A stretch of 64,000 nt of DNA from Craterostigma plantagineum. Lineage: Eukaryota; Streptophyta; Magnoliopsida; Lamiales; Linderniaceae. Made by a program: the position numbers and the translations under genes. How positions within the stretch are numbered: position 1 is the first letter of the stretch; each line of letters opens with the position of its first letter. Under the pieces are notes generated by a model. It ran no database searches and was not told the origin of the DNA. It saw only the letters and a list, made by a program, of their open reading frames with translations. The stretch spans positions 62,001 to 126,000 of the forward strand of contig JAPQWV010001093.1 of NCBI GenBank assembly GCA_027422505.1. The letters run 5' to 3'. Positions 53,880 to 64,000 of this stretch are shown piece after piece.

Positions 53880-54482
53880 CGCGAGCCATCACATATACAT
53901 GAATCCCTTGTGGATTAAGAGCTCTATGAAATGGCGCATAGTAAGATTGAAAGCCGAGGGCCCATATGATGTACGAGTCCAAAAGAGTATGAGTATTAGA
54001 AAGCATCGACGTGGATTGTCGTTGCGAGTTAGGACATGTGTGAGAATTAAAAAGCATAGACGCGGATTGTCTTTGCGAATTAGGGCACGTGCATTCATGC
54101 ATATTTTCACTTACTGAGCCACGGCGGCTCACCCTTACGTTATGTGTGGTAGGTACGAGCGAACATGATATGTGATCGCCTAGCCGGCAAGGCATGCTTT
54201 TGAAGCTTCCGAGCGTCTTTTGGGGGTGGTGTGTACGTGGACGACGACCGATGAGGTCGGGCTCATAGGAGATTCTTTTGCTGCAAATATATACACATCC
54301 CATGTATTTAAGACTTGAATGTAGTTAGGAATACGGAAGCACCCTTTTGACATGTAAAGAAACAATGTTCCTTCACGAAAAGGAAAAATTTATTTCGCAT
54401 TTTCGTATCTTTCCAACTAAATACGTAGTTAGGAACCTAGGACAAGACTAGAAATGGTAGCGGTGGCTAGGGTCGCTACAGT

Positions 54483-54494
54483 TGGTATCAGAGC
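54483..54494 (+). promoter_or_regulatory. Tekay B primer-binding site (initiator tRNA-Met)
   Basis: TGGTATCAGAGC two bases after the LTR end. Confidence 0.95.
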
Positions 54495-54636
54495 TTCGGT
54501 CACAGGTCCTGCAGACTATCCATGTACACACACCCAAAAGCGCGGAAGCAGCCTTGCTCGTAAGTATTACGTTTACGTGAATATTTGAATGATATGATTT
54601 ATTTACCTTAGGGACGACAGGATAGAACGAAATACG

Positions 54637-55763
54637 ATGGTTAGAATTAGAGGCGAGGGAAGTAGGGATGCCGAACCAAATAGGGAAACGGCAGCCCCTA
54701 CAGATAGTAGGGATGCGACCATCCTCCAGCTGACGGAGTTAGTCCGCCAGCAATCAGCTCAAATCCAGCAGTTAATCCAGCAGCAAAACGCTGGAGGACA
54801 GTCAAGTACCGGACCACCTCAGGCCGAAAGGATTGAAATGATCGGGGAAAGGTTTCGTAAACTTAAACCCCCGACATTCGAGGATGCCCTTGACCCAAGT
54901 TCGGCCAAGGACTGGCTCCGAACCATAGAAAGCATGTTCCAGCATAGTCGTACCCCCAACACTGAAAAGGCCTTGTGCGCGGGATACCTGTTAAGGGGAA
55001 GCGCCGGCCACTGGTGGGACACGATTCTAACCCTGGAAGATCCGGTAACAATGACCTGGGAACACTTCAAAGAACTCTTCCGTGGAAAGTATTACACCGC
55101 TTCCGTTCGAGCTCAAAGGATGAACGAGTTCATCAACCTCCGCCAGGGAGCTATGACGGTAGCGGAGTACATTAGGAAATTTGAGCAGCTCTCCCGGTTC
55201 GCTGCTCATATGGTGAGCACCGACTCGTTGAAAATGAGCGCTTCATGGAGGGCCTAAAGCCCGAGCTCTACCGCGACGTTAGTATGGCAGGATTCCAAGG
55301 GGCTACATATGCCCAAGTAGCGGAGCGCGCTCTGGTGGCCGAACAAGCCGAAATGAGAATTTTGCGAGCCCAGGAGAACAAGAGAAAGCTGGAACAAGGA
55401 CCTAAAGGGGACGGAAACAATCCAAAGAGGCAGCTCGTCCTTAAAAACGGGAAACCCAACTTCCACAACCGCCCCGGTCCACCCCGGCAACTTAATCAGA
55501 ATCAGGGTAGGCCCCAACCGAATGTACCCGTATGCCCAAAATGTGCACGTCGCCATTTGGGCGTTTGTTTCTCCGAACACGCCAACTGCTTTAAATGTGG
55601 CAAGCCAGGCCATTACTCCGTAGCCTGCCCAGAGAACACAAATAGAGGCCAGGGAGCAAATCAGGCCAAGCCGCCGACGGCACCTGCTCGAGTATACACG
55701 CTCACAGCAGAAGAAACAGAAGAGAACCCGCATATGGCGGCAGGTACCCTATCCATTCAGTGA
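54637..55763 (+). pseudogene. Tekay B gag with one-base deletion
   Basis: It starts MVRIRGEGSRDAEPNRE. Residues 1-199 hold the Gln-rich segment (35-52) and the gag core (FQHSRTPNTEKALCAGYLL, SAGHWWDTI, FRGKYYTASVRAQRMNEF, GAMTVAEYIRKFEQLSR). After SLK at about 55234 one base is missing compared with Tekay A (LKIERFMEGL), giving an early stop at 55255-55257. The other frame (55245-55763) continues with MEGLKPELYRDVSMAG, a basic region and two cysteine clusters: [13 protein letters not shown] and the zinc knuckle CFKCGKPGHYSVAC. It ends TLSIQ, where the protease would start in Tekay A. Confidence 0.9.
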
Positions 55764-56582
55764 ACCTCCACTTGTCTTCTAGTGAACCTAGGACCATGCA
55801 TCCTTTGCATTCACTCCTTATGTGGCGAGGCACATGATTAATCCTAGCCGATCTAATCGAGCCAACTCGATATTCAATGCGAACAGCAGCCTAACAAATA
55901 AGCTTTCAAAATAGGAACCCGTATTTAAATTCCCTAGTAAAGGAACAAAGACTCCATAGGTCCAATATCAGAACGGCGCAATGGAAGCGTGGTGGATGCT
56001 AGAGATCCTGACACCTGCTGGAGTTATAATTCTAGTCACTCCCATTAGCTCCTCGAGGCGATATGCGATCGATCACCTGAGCAACCTTCCTACTTACGTT
56101 ACCAGGAAATTAGCTCATTAAATCCAAGGCGATCGGAAAGATCTTATTCTAACTGTTATAGAATTCGCTTTTCTTCCTCTCACTCCGGGTCGAATAATTA
56201 ATCCTCGTTGCTACGTGAAGATCATAGTTACCATTAGGAGCGGTGGGCCAAAGAGGAAGGCCGCGATAAACTGTAGGCACGAGGAAACCAAAGATGGAAA
56301 CCTATTCCCTTTTTGTCTATATCTCTTATTCATTCCCTAATGCTAGATCGAGATGACCTTCGGTCTAAGATTAAATTCCCCTCTCAGAAGTACAAAGTTT
56401 GGAAAAAAAAAATTTTTTAAATTATTCCACTTTCCCGAGAATACATTAGTTCCATTCTTCCTAGTAAGGAAACATCTTTACGAGCAATACGGTGAATCCT
56501 TATCACCTAACCAAGCTAATTCCCTACCCATCTTCGCCCCGACTTATCCCAGCTAACGGAATTTCGGGGGCGAAATTCTTTT
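55764..56582 (+). other. Tekay B noncoding remainder in place of pol
   Basis: The first ~35 codons still track the protease region of Tekay A (TSTCLLVNLGPCIL beside [14 protein letters not shown]). The catalytic DSG has become NLG, and stops follow. Beyond about 55870 I recognise no reverse transcriptase, integrase or other protein. This stretch may be filler of unknown origin between gag and the polypurine tract. Confidence 0.65.
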
Positions 56583-56595
56583 AAGGGGGGGAGGA
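56583..56595 (+). promoter_or_regulatory. Tekay B polypurine tract
   Basis: An AAGGGGGGGAGGA purine run ends exactly at the LTR start TGTAAGACC. Confidence 0.93.
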
Positions 56596-59500
56596 TGTAA
56601 GACCCGGAAATTTAATTACGGGATTTGCGGCATAATTAAGAGCAGAAGTAATTAATTAGAGACATAGTTGAGTAATTTCGTTAGGGAGAACTGGATTTTG
56701 GGTAAAATATCCTATTTAGGACACGCAATTAATCCATGCCCAAGGTGTAATATATAATTACATGCCCTTACATGACTTAGGTGGCTACATGATTTCATGT
56801 GATGTGATTTATAAACCCTATATGTGTTACGAATTATGATTACGTGTCATAAGGACTTGAGTGAATTAGGACGGCCAATAAATTACGTGTATGATTTACG
56901 TAATTCCATGATAATTGTGTATATGTTGTATGTTTATGTGACGTACGAATTTTTATGTTTGTGAAATATATGAGAATTACGTGCAATCGGGTACAACTTA
57001 AAAATCATAAGATCCCGATAAATTCTAACCGACTTGAGGACTATCGAAAAATCAAAGGAATAAGGAAACTTAGAAAAATGATAAAAGCTACATAGGAATT
57101 GGGCTTGGAATTGAATTAGTAGTGGGCTACAATTTAATAATGAGCCCAAACTTGCAAGAAATCAAATTTGGAGACAAGTTCCCCAAAATAAGGGAAACCC
57201 ACGTCTAACCTAAGGCTACCCCTCATAAGCCATGGAAAAATATCTCACACTTCAACACTCCATAACCCACTTGAAAACTAACGAAAGCCAAGAGGAGGAA
57301 AAGAGGAAGGAGCCGATACAAATCTCGAACCAAGGATTTCCTCAACTAGCTAGGAACTTGAAGTAATTGGTAAGTAAAATACCCTCCTCGAGCTCCTAAT
57401 TCGTACCCTAGCTATAGTTGGAAGTATTAATGGCATTAAAAGCGAGGTAGTTGAAGAAAGTGTCGAGAAAATCCTAAAAGCGAGGTGTATATTTAAGTTG
57501 AGGTTTTGATTTGGGTAGAACAAGCTATGAATCTGATTTCGACGGGATGAAGATGAGAAGTTTATGATAAATGTCGAAAGATAGCTAAGATGTCGAATTA
57601 CCATATCGAAATTTCCATTGTATAAATGTCGAAATGATAAGGATAAAATGTCGGGTTCAAAGAATTCGACATAAATGTCGAAACGTTATTAGGAAAATGT
57701 CGAGAGGCATGTTGAACTCATGTCGACATTTTCTGCTTTAAATATCGAAATCATGTTAAGGAGAAATGTCGAAATACAATATCGAGATTTATGCAATGTC
57801 GAGATGTACATTAAAATTCATATCGACATTTTTGTTGAAATGTCGAGATATAATGTCGAGTGAAGATGTCGAGACTCATGTTGAGTCATGTCGACATTTT
57901 CTTCAAATGTCGAAATATAAATGTCGAAGTTAGATAGTTAAAAATGTCGAGATGCATGATAAAATGTCGAATGCCAAGTAAGATGTCGACTTAGTGTACC
58001 GAGATTTTTCACTGTGTAAATATCGAGTCTCATTACAAGATATACCGAGATTTATATAATGTTGAGATGATAGTAAAATGTCGAGAAGATAGTAAAATGT
58101 CGAATGATTAGACTAGATGTCGAACTTACAATGTCGAGTGCTACCCTGAAAATGTCGAAGCTAAGGAAAATGTCGAGACCCTTTAGCTAAATGTCGAAAC
58201 ACAACACCAAGATTTCTCAACAATGTCGAGGTCTAATAATGTCGAGATCCATCCAAAACATAGCACGCGATATTCTTTACAATGTCGAGTAAAATGTCGA
58301 ATTGACAAAGTAAATGTCGAAACTTGAAAATGTCGAGATTTATGTGGAGTTTCATATCGACATTTTCAGATGTCAAAATTATATTAAATCTCGAGATCAA
58401 GCTTGGGATAAAATGTCGAGCTTATATGGAAATCATGTTGAAGTCCCACACAGGCAAAGTCGGGCGAAACCTAATAAAATCAAACGACTTTCGCCGAGCC
58501 TTTCACAAAAGAAATTTAAATTCTCTAACTTAGAAATTTATTAAAGGGCCGAGAACTTTACTTAAATATAATACAAATATAGAAATCGACTGACTTGGGA
58601 AATTTAATAAGGCAAATCGAGAGATGCGAGGTCTAGGGAATTTATACAAAGTCTAAATAACTAAACATGACGAAAATTATTGTTTCGACGAATTATCCAA
58701 GAAAAGCAAACGTGGTAACATCATAACCCTTTTATTCAAAAAGGTCGTACGTTAGGAGCTAACGGGGAGAATATTAATTACGCTTGGACGACAGGTAAGT
58801 GAAAATCAACTACGACACATAACATATGTGCGCATGAATTATGTGACTTCGTGTTTATGTGACTACGTGAACCTTGAATGTTGATTTATTTGTTACGCAT
58901 GAGATTATATGACTTAGTGCCATTATGCATGATTCCATGATATGCATATACATACGAATCACGACATGAGCATTTGCACGCATAAGTAGTACGAAAGGCA
59001 TGAGGTACTAGTGTGCATAAGATCGCCTGTGAGCGATAGATATTCGCCGATATTGGCGTTTGTGTCGACTCAATGAAGAGTCACGGCTCTTCTATGCGAC
59101 CATGGCGATTATGATGCCGAATATGCCTGATTCTCGATAGGCAGGTGGAACCCCATGGCGGAAGATGCAACCTGGAGGATGCGACACGAGGGAACCGTGA
59201 CACAGAGGGATCCTCTGGTGTTGGCGACCTCGGAGTTGGCTACCAGGGGAAGCGTCCGCGTGACAGGCCTCACTGGGATTGAAAGGTGCCCTCGGGTAAC
59301 CTCCCAGTGCGCGAGCCATCACATATACATGAATCCCTTGTGGATTAAGAGCTCTATGAAATGGCGCATAGTAAGATTGAAAGCCGAGGGCCCATATGAT
59401 GTACGAGTCCAAAAGAGTATGAGTATTAGAAAGCATCGACGTGGATTGTCGTTGCGAGTTAGGACATGTGTGAGAATTAAAAAGCATAGACGCGGATTGT

Positions 59501-59909
59501 CTTTGCGAATTAGGGCACGTGCATTCATGCATATTTTCACTTACTGAGCCACGGCGGCTCACCCTTACGTTATGTGTGGTAGGTACGAGCGAACATGATA
59601 TGTGATCGCCTAGCCGGCAAGGCATGCTTTTGAAGCTTCCGAGCGTCTTTTGGGGTGGTGTGTACGTGGACGACGACCGATGAGGCCGGGCACATAGGGG
59701 ATTCTTTTGCTGCAAATATATACACATCCCATGTATTTAAGACTTGAATGTAGTTAGGAATACGGAAGCACCCTTTTGACATGTAAAGAAACAATGTTCC
59801 TTCACGAAAAGGAAAAATTTATTTCGCATTTTCGTATCTTTCCAACTAAATACGTAGTTAGGAACCTAGGACAAGACTAGAAATGGTAGCGGTGGCTAGG
59901 GTCGCTACA
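56596..59909 (+). repeat. Tekay B 3' LTR
   Basis: 3314 bp, nearly identical to 51166-54480 and carrying the same array (about 57460-58425), donor-like sites and hairpin. Confidence 0.93.
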
Positions 59910-59914
59910 ATCAC
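59910..59914. repeat. Target-site duplication ATCAC, right copy (Tekay B)
   Basis: Directly follows the LTR end GCTACA; Cassandra LTR 4 resumes with ATAAGAGAATTG. Confidence 0.92.
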
Positions 59915-60202
59915 ATAAGAGAATTGATAGTACAACTCATATCACCACGGTCGACCTACCTTTTCGGGAGTCCATCCGAAAGAACTTCAAAGTTAAGCGT
60001 GCTTAACTTGAAGCAATCTTGGGACGGGTGACTTCCTGGGAAGTTTGCCCAGGGTGCATGTGAGTGAGGACGAAGCACGCTGAAAGGCTAAATGGTGGTA
60101 AAGTGGGGCCGGGCTATCAGTCGGAGTGTGGTGGGCCCAATCCCATGTGTCCCTGTGGGGACCGGTACTACAGTGACGCCCGGTATGGGATGGGTCGTTA
60201 CA
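59915..60202 (+). repeat. Cassandra LTR 4, right piece, with 5S rRNA-like block
   Basis: It completes LTR 4. The 5S-like block is at about 59980-60064 (box C variant GACGGGTGACTTCCTGGGAA). Ends TCGTTACA. Confidence 0.92.
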
Positions 60203-60274
60203 GGTGGTATCAGAGCACAACCTCTCATAGTACGATGCTGGTTCGAGGATGAACCCGGTGGAAGCTGGTGGGCG
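60203..60274 (+). other. Cassandra internal domain 4 with primer-binding site
   Basis: 72 bp with intact TGGTATCAGAGC at 60205-60216. Confidence 0.88.
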
Positions 60275-60667
60275 TGTGACGCCCGGGGCCAACGAGGGCG
60301 GGGAGTGATCGCCGGTGCCAAAGAGGTGCACGGACAAGGAGCGGCTCCTGGCAGACTTCTAGGCGAAGGGGTACATGAACGAACCGATCCGACACCCGAA
60401 TGAGAGGGGATCCTGAGACTGACAATGTATGGGAGGCTAAGAATCATATATAAAGTTAAGCGACCTACTTGACTTGAAGCAATCTTGGAATGTGTGACCC
60501 CCTGGGAAGTTTGCCCACGTGCGTGTGAGCGACGACAAAGCACGCTGAAAGGTTAAATGGTGGTACAGTGGGGCCGGACTATCAGTCGGAGTGTGGTGGG
60601 CCCAATCCCACGTGTCGCGGTAGGGACCGATACTACAGTGACGCTCGGTATGGGACGGGTCGTTACA
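60275..60667 (+). repeat. Cassandra LTR 5, internally deleted
   Basis: 393 bp, about 74 bp shorter than the others. The sequence between AATCATAT and AAAGTTAAGCG is missing, so the start of the 5S-like block is cut, while AAAGTTAAGCG and a box C variant (TGTGACCCCCTGGGAAG) remain (about 60452-60530). Ends GTCGTTACA, followed by CTCCA. Confidence 0.9.
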
Positions 60668-60672
60668 CTCCA
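60668..60672. repeat. Target-site duplication CTCCA, right copy (Cassandra array)
   Basis: Matches 49371-49375. Confidence 0.92.
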
Positions 60673-61487
60673 TCTCACAAGCTATTTGTAGCGCAACTCA
60701 TTCAACTAATAAGATCACTCTAAAAAGCGTGAAGAAAGAAAAAGCGCCGTCAAAAGATCAAAAAATTAAAAATAATATTTTGAAAAGTTCTGACACTAAT
60801 CCTGCTTCACTTACGTCTACAGGGAGCGTAGGTCCCGAACTAGAGTCGACTGCGAGAGTGTCTATTTGAAAGTAGCGAAGGAGTCCGTAGATTTGAATGC
60901 TTCTAAGAATGTTTCTCCTTCTGTACAAATAAAAGACACTCGTAGAAATAAAAGAGCTGTTTCTTCCCTTCAAATAATTGCTTCTACATGTTCTCTTCAG
61001 CATACCACTTTTAGAAGCACTAATTTCGAAATAGGCTCTTCATCAGCAATAAAAAATAATCATTCTAAAAAAATGTCTCTAGGAAGACCAGTAGGAAACA
61101 AGATCCAGCCATTAAGAAAGCATATGGCGCTATTCATACTTGTTCTCACTTAAGATATCCCGTTAAGATTGTATCCCCCAAGCACCTTAGGAGATTATCC
61201 AATGAAAAGATCTTTTCCTCGGGCAGGCCTGCCAAAGTATTTGTCCGTACTGAAATTACTCTTCCCTGCAAGGTTCAACCTAAATGGGTCCTAAATTTCC
61301 GCCTAAAAAGACAAAAGCAAAAAAGGCCAAGTCTTCTACTAAGGGCACACCCACATCAACTTCTTTGACGTTGACTTGGGTTGGTAAAGCTCCAACTAGT
61401 ACTAACTTTGGAACCATATCTGAACCAACATCTAAATCTGCTAATCTCAGAGGACACATTTACAAGTGGGTACCTAAAGCTCTCTAA
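60673..61487 (+). pseudogene. Copia 3b gag, right of the Cassandra array
   Basis: Sequence continues the gag segment cut at 49375. Readable parts include SVKKEKAPSKDQKIKNN, NHSKKMSLGRPVGNKIQPL and a Ser/Thr/Lys-rich end (KKTKAKKAKSSTKGTPTSTS) up to HIYKWVPKAL and a stop at 61485-61487. Nucleotide blocks match copia 1 gag at 7.1-7.7 kb on the other strand. Several stops. No zinc knuckle seen. Confidence 0.65.
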
Positions 61488-62560
61488 TTTGATTTTGCAG
61501 ATCCATCATGTGTGGTACCTCGACTCTGGTTGCTCCACACACGTGACTGGAAATTAAGAGCTGCTGACCAACTACCAAGACCGATTAAATGGAAAAGTCA
61601 GATTCGGAAACAACGACTCAGTCCCTATTCTAGGATTTGGGGATATCATTCTGACGAATATGACAATAAAAGATGTCTCCTACGTCGAAGGTCTCCGCCA
61701 TAACTTGTTCAGCATAGGCCAGTTCTGTGATAAAGGATTCCAGCCTCCAGGTGGTCTTTCTTATCGTCGCAGAATATGGGACAGTCATGACAAAAAACTC
61801 CTCCAAGGACTTCGGAAATCAAACCTTTACACGATCAACGTGAGGTCCGTGCGGCCCTCGACAGCTGTTTGCCTCATGTCTTAGACTGTAATTCAACGGA
61901 ACAGCTTATAGCAGCAGAGCATGTCTCATCTCAACATTAAAACTCTTCAACGACTTTCAACGAAAAAGTTGGTTCGCGGACTTCCAACTATAGTATTAAA
62001 GAAAGGGCATTAATGTTCGGCATGGCAACTAGGAAAAATGAAGCGAGCATCTCATCATATAAAGCTGGTTGCCTCTACTTCACGTCCACTGGAACTGCTA
62101 CACATGGACTCTGTGGACCAATGCAGACTCAGAGTATCAATGGACGCAAGTACATGAACGAAGTTCTTCCGAAAGAAAGATGAGACGGGGACTTGGTCAT
62201 CAATTTTATGAACTCGACTCAAAATTTACTGTAACAAACAATCCAAGTCATCCAAACGGACAACGGCACTGAGTTCAAGAACAAGTACCTCAGTGACTTT
62301 TATCAGAAACTTGGGATTAGTCAACAAATATCAGCCGCCACGATGCCTCAACAAAATGGGTCATTGAAAGGAAGAACAGAACTCTAGTGGAAGCCGCACG
62401 TACAATGTTGATTCATTTCGGCCTCCTACACTTCCTTTGGGCTGAAGCAGTAAATACCGCCTGTTTAACTCAGAACAGGATGATGGTTCACAAGTGCTTC
62501 GATAAGACTCCGTACAAGATCATTAACAAGTGAATAGCCAACATTTCTTTCTTCAAGGTC
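61488..62560 (+). pseudogene. Copia 3b protease, pre-integrase domain and integrase
   Basis: After GATTTTGCAG (61491-61500) the strand reads HHVWYLDSGCSTHVTGN with DSG intact. Next are DVSYVEGLRHNLFSIGQFCD, DSHDKKLLQGLRKSNLYTI, and broken forms of CSAWQLGKMKRASHH. Integrase pieces in changing frames include TDNGTEFKNKYLSDFYQKLG and LHFLWAEAVNTACLTQNR. The pieces match copia 1 (6.9-5.9 kb) in order. A stop replaces the first Cys-block Cys near 62013. Confidence 0.78.
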
Positions 62561-62940
62561 TTCGGGTGCAAGTGCTTTGTGGCGAACGACAGAGAACAGC
62601 GAGTTAAGTTCGACCCTAAAGCATTCGAATCCACTTTCATGGGGGTATTCTTCACCTTCAATGGCGTAGTGGGTATACATCAAGTCCAACCGAGCTATCA
62701 AAGAAAGCTACAATGTCACTTTCCACGAAGTGGCAGCTATGGCTTCTGGGCACATCAGTCCAGGACCCGTGCCCAACCCGATGGCTCCTGCACATATCAG
62801 TTCAGGACCGATGCCTAACAAGATGGCCTCTGAATACGACAGTAAAGAATCCGTGCTTACAGGAATGTTGGCACAAGACCAACAGAGAATGGCAACAACT
62901 CACGATTCAACGTCAGAAGAAGCTCTGAGACTTGCGTTGT
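62561..62940 (+). pseudogene. Copia 3b linker between integrase and reverse transcriptase
   Basis: ISFFKVFGCKCFVANDREQR and VKFDPKAFESTFMG match copia 1 residues at about 5840-5740. Then a shift, a short tandem duplication of a Met/Pro/Ser/Gly-rich piece (GHISPGPVPNPMAPAHIS and similar), and LTSEEA-like residues. The copia coding similarity stops near 62935, where LTR-like sequence takes over. Confidence 0.7.
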
Positions 62941-62944
62941 TCCA

Positions 62945-63940
62945 AATATATTATTTCCATGTATTTAATTTTTTGAAATTACTTCGTATAATTCGAACGC
63001 GAAACTACCGAACCGTAACCCGATTCGAATGCGAATTTCGACCAAGTCTTTATTCCAGAACATCACTATAGATTGTGGTACTACGTATAAACCCTTCAGC
63101 TGTATCTCAACTGAGTGAGAGCCATGGTCCATGTCAAACTCACTAAACTCGATTCTATGATAACACGGAGCCGAGGTAAATTACCAAACTACCCTCCATG
63201 TCCAACATGAGTTAGATCCTTGGCCAAGGATTTCGTAATTTCCCATTGCCGTCCTCATAGGACACTTATCTCGATTACTTGCGAGACTGTGAATTCATAC
63301 TCGGCGGACTAAGCCCGATAATCACAAATCGTCATCAAGACCGCATCTGGCCCGCTGACCGATGCAACAACAAATCGGGTCGTGGGGAACCAGTGACAGT
63401 CGAGACTTCGAAGTCAACTCCGTCAAAGTCCCTTTCGGTTTAAGGTTCACGTCGACTACTATAGTGTTGCCGTCGGTCATTGACACTCCTTGAGTTATAA
63501 GCCATGTTCGTTCGATCGTACGACTCGTGAGTTATTGTCCATTAAACGATTCAATCCCTTGATTCGACTCGTATCACAAGTCATGACCTCCGCTTCCAAG
63601 TGGGATATCGGCACACGATAGGTTATCGACTAATAGCCGTGAACGGTTATCCAGCTCCCAACAGGAGCCTCAGGCTTACGGGCTTTTAATGTTCGAGGTT
63701 AAGAGTCCAGTGGTGCCTTCTTCTCTCGTGCCCATCGAGAACAGTGACTCAACTCGATACATTTGGATTTGTTCATTTATTGCTTTACCGGATGCTAAGT
63801 AAAGAACTCACATATCAGTAACGAACAATTCGTTTCAATAAACACACGAAATATCTTATTATATAAGAAGTCGAACGATAATAAGCTAATGCCCTATACA
63901 ATCTAATCCTCGTATAGCATTCGAGGGCATATTCCTAACA
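62945..63940 (-). mobile_element. Copia LTR fragment related to the copia B family
   Basis: The plus-strand end ATTCCTAACA at 63931-63940 is the reverse complement of an LTR start TGTTAGGAAT. The adjoining AATGCTATACGAGGATTAG-type sequence parallels the copia B start (AATGCCATACGAGGACTAGG). Further blocks match the first ~950 bp of that LTR at lower identity. The inner end is undefined. It belongs to a diverged subfamily. Confidence 0.75.
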
Positions 63941-64000
63941 CCCTACTTAAGTGAGAGATGCGTAAAAGACAAACGAGAATATTAAGGTCGTTATTGTCTT
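63941..64000. other. Window end, unassigned
   Basis: Sixty bases after the LTR end, without recognisable features. Confidence 0.5.

Larger units (their letters stand above)
51166..54480 (+). repeat. Tekay B 5' LTR
   Basis: 3315 bp, TGTAAGACCC to GTCGCTACA. Donor-like TTGGTAAGTAAAAT is at 51938-51951. The TGTCGA array is at about 52030-52995. Donor-like GACAGGTAAGTG is at 53360-53371. The hairpin with conserved loop is at 53841-53879. A small hairpin GAGCC-ACGGC-GGCTC lies near 54116-54130. Confidence 0.93.
51166..59909 (+). mobile_element. Tekay B: pol-less Ty3/gypsy derivative in Cassandra LTR 4
   Basis: Two 3.3-kb LTRs (51166-54480 and 56596-59909) enclose only 2.1 kb: primer site, gag, a noncoding stretch and a polypurine tract. 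They are near-identical by eye, with a handful of substitutions such as those near 53104 versus 58534. Gag and LTR architecture (hexamer array, donor-like sites, hairpin) match Tekay A, but the LTR sequence differs enough to call it another subfamily. No reverse transcriptase, RNase H, integrase or chromodomain is recognisable. Its mobility would therefore depend on enzymes from an autonomous relative. Confidence 0.92.
49376..60667 (+). mobile_element. Tandem Cassandra-type TRIM array: five LTRs, four internal domains
   Basis: The repeating unit is an LTR of about 467 bp (TGTGACGC ... TCGTTACA) followed by a 72-bp internal domain that starts with the tRNA-Met primer site. LTRs: 49376-49836, 49909-50375, 50448-50914, 50987-51165 plus 59915-60202, and 60275-60667. 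No protein is encoded. Every LTR carries a 5S rRNA-like block in the same direction, the mark of Cassandra. One CTCCA duplication flanks the whole array, so it either arrived as a concatemer or expanded by unequal recombination after a single insertion. LTR 4 is split by Tekay B. Confidence 0.93.
48870..62940 (+). mobile_element. Copia 3b: decayed copia element carrying the Cassandra array
   Basis: Gag-like sequence (about 49137-49375) continues on the far side of the Cassandra array (60673-61487), followed by protease (61505), pre-integrase domain, integrase (62070-62560) and the linker to about 62940. It is the same family as copia 1 in the opposite direction. Reverse transcriptase and RNase H are missing; a copia LTR fragment follows. 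From 48870 to 49136 the DNA has no recognisable coding sequence. Confidence 0.8.

Noticed and set aside
53725..54303. Overlapping open frames on both strands of the Tekay B LTR (130 and 213 residues)
   Set aside because: They lie in the LTR, repeat in the 3' LTR, are Arg/His/Ser-rich low-complexity translations, and overlap the hairpin region. No protein similarity is seen.

Overview
The window looks like repeat-dense intergenic DNA from a flowering plant. Everything recognisable is a plant transposable element: Ty1/copia, Ty3/gypsy chromovirus, L1-type LINE, and a Cassandra-type TRIM whose LTR carries a 5S rRNA-like block. I found no convincing host housekeeping gene, tRNA, rRNA gene or CRISPR array. 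A dicot is likely, but I cannot place the species.

Left part (1-18.1 kb): the 3' end of a LINE (1-580), AT-rich DNA without genes, then a decayed minus-strand copia element (about 3.64-13.87 kb). That copia was hit twice by LINEs. One is a 125-bp LINE tail with a 15-bp target duplication (5914-6068). The other is a near full-length LINE (7764-13583) with a perfect 21-bp duplication. Next come relics: a gypsy LTR piece, a minus-strand Cassandra LTR with part of its internal region (14458-14990), a copia LTR piece (to 15694), a LINE zinc-finger fragment, and an unidentified Pro/Thr/Glu-rich reading frame.

Middle (18.1-38.6 kb): that reading frame is split by a Tekay/Del-like gypsy element on the minus strand ('Tekay A', 18106-38624, 5-bp duplication AACCC). 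Its left LTR is in turn split by a complete, apparently intact copia element on the plus strand ('copia B', 18689-28522, duplication GTTCT; 2.4-kb near-identical LTRs; 1333-codon gag-pol frame). Removing the nest leaves the outer frame continuous.

Right part (38.6-64 kb): the rest of the interrupted frame, a decayed minus-strand gypsy (39.3-42.2 kb), gypsy and copia LTR pieces, a decayed plus-strand copia (43.66-47.14 kb) interrupted by a LINE, and further copies of the copia family seen at 3.6-13.9 kb. One of these copies holds a tandem Cassandra array of five LTRs and four 72-bp internal segments (49376-60667, duplication CTCCA). Its fourth LTR is split by a second Tekay-like element ('Tekay B', 51166-59909, duplication ATCAC), which keeps gag but has no recognisable reverse transcriptase or integrase. 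A copia LTR piece ends the window.

The least explained signals are inside the long Tekay LTRs: about thirty TGTCGA hexamers in roughly 1 kb, conserved splice-donor-like sites on either side of that array, and a set of hairpins whose loops are conserved while the stems change but still pair. Copia B has three back-to-back perfect hairpins in each LTR.
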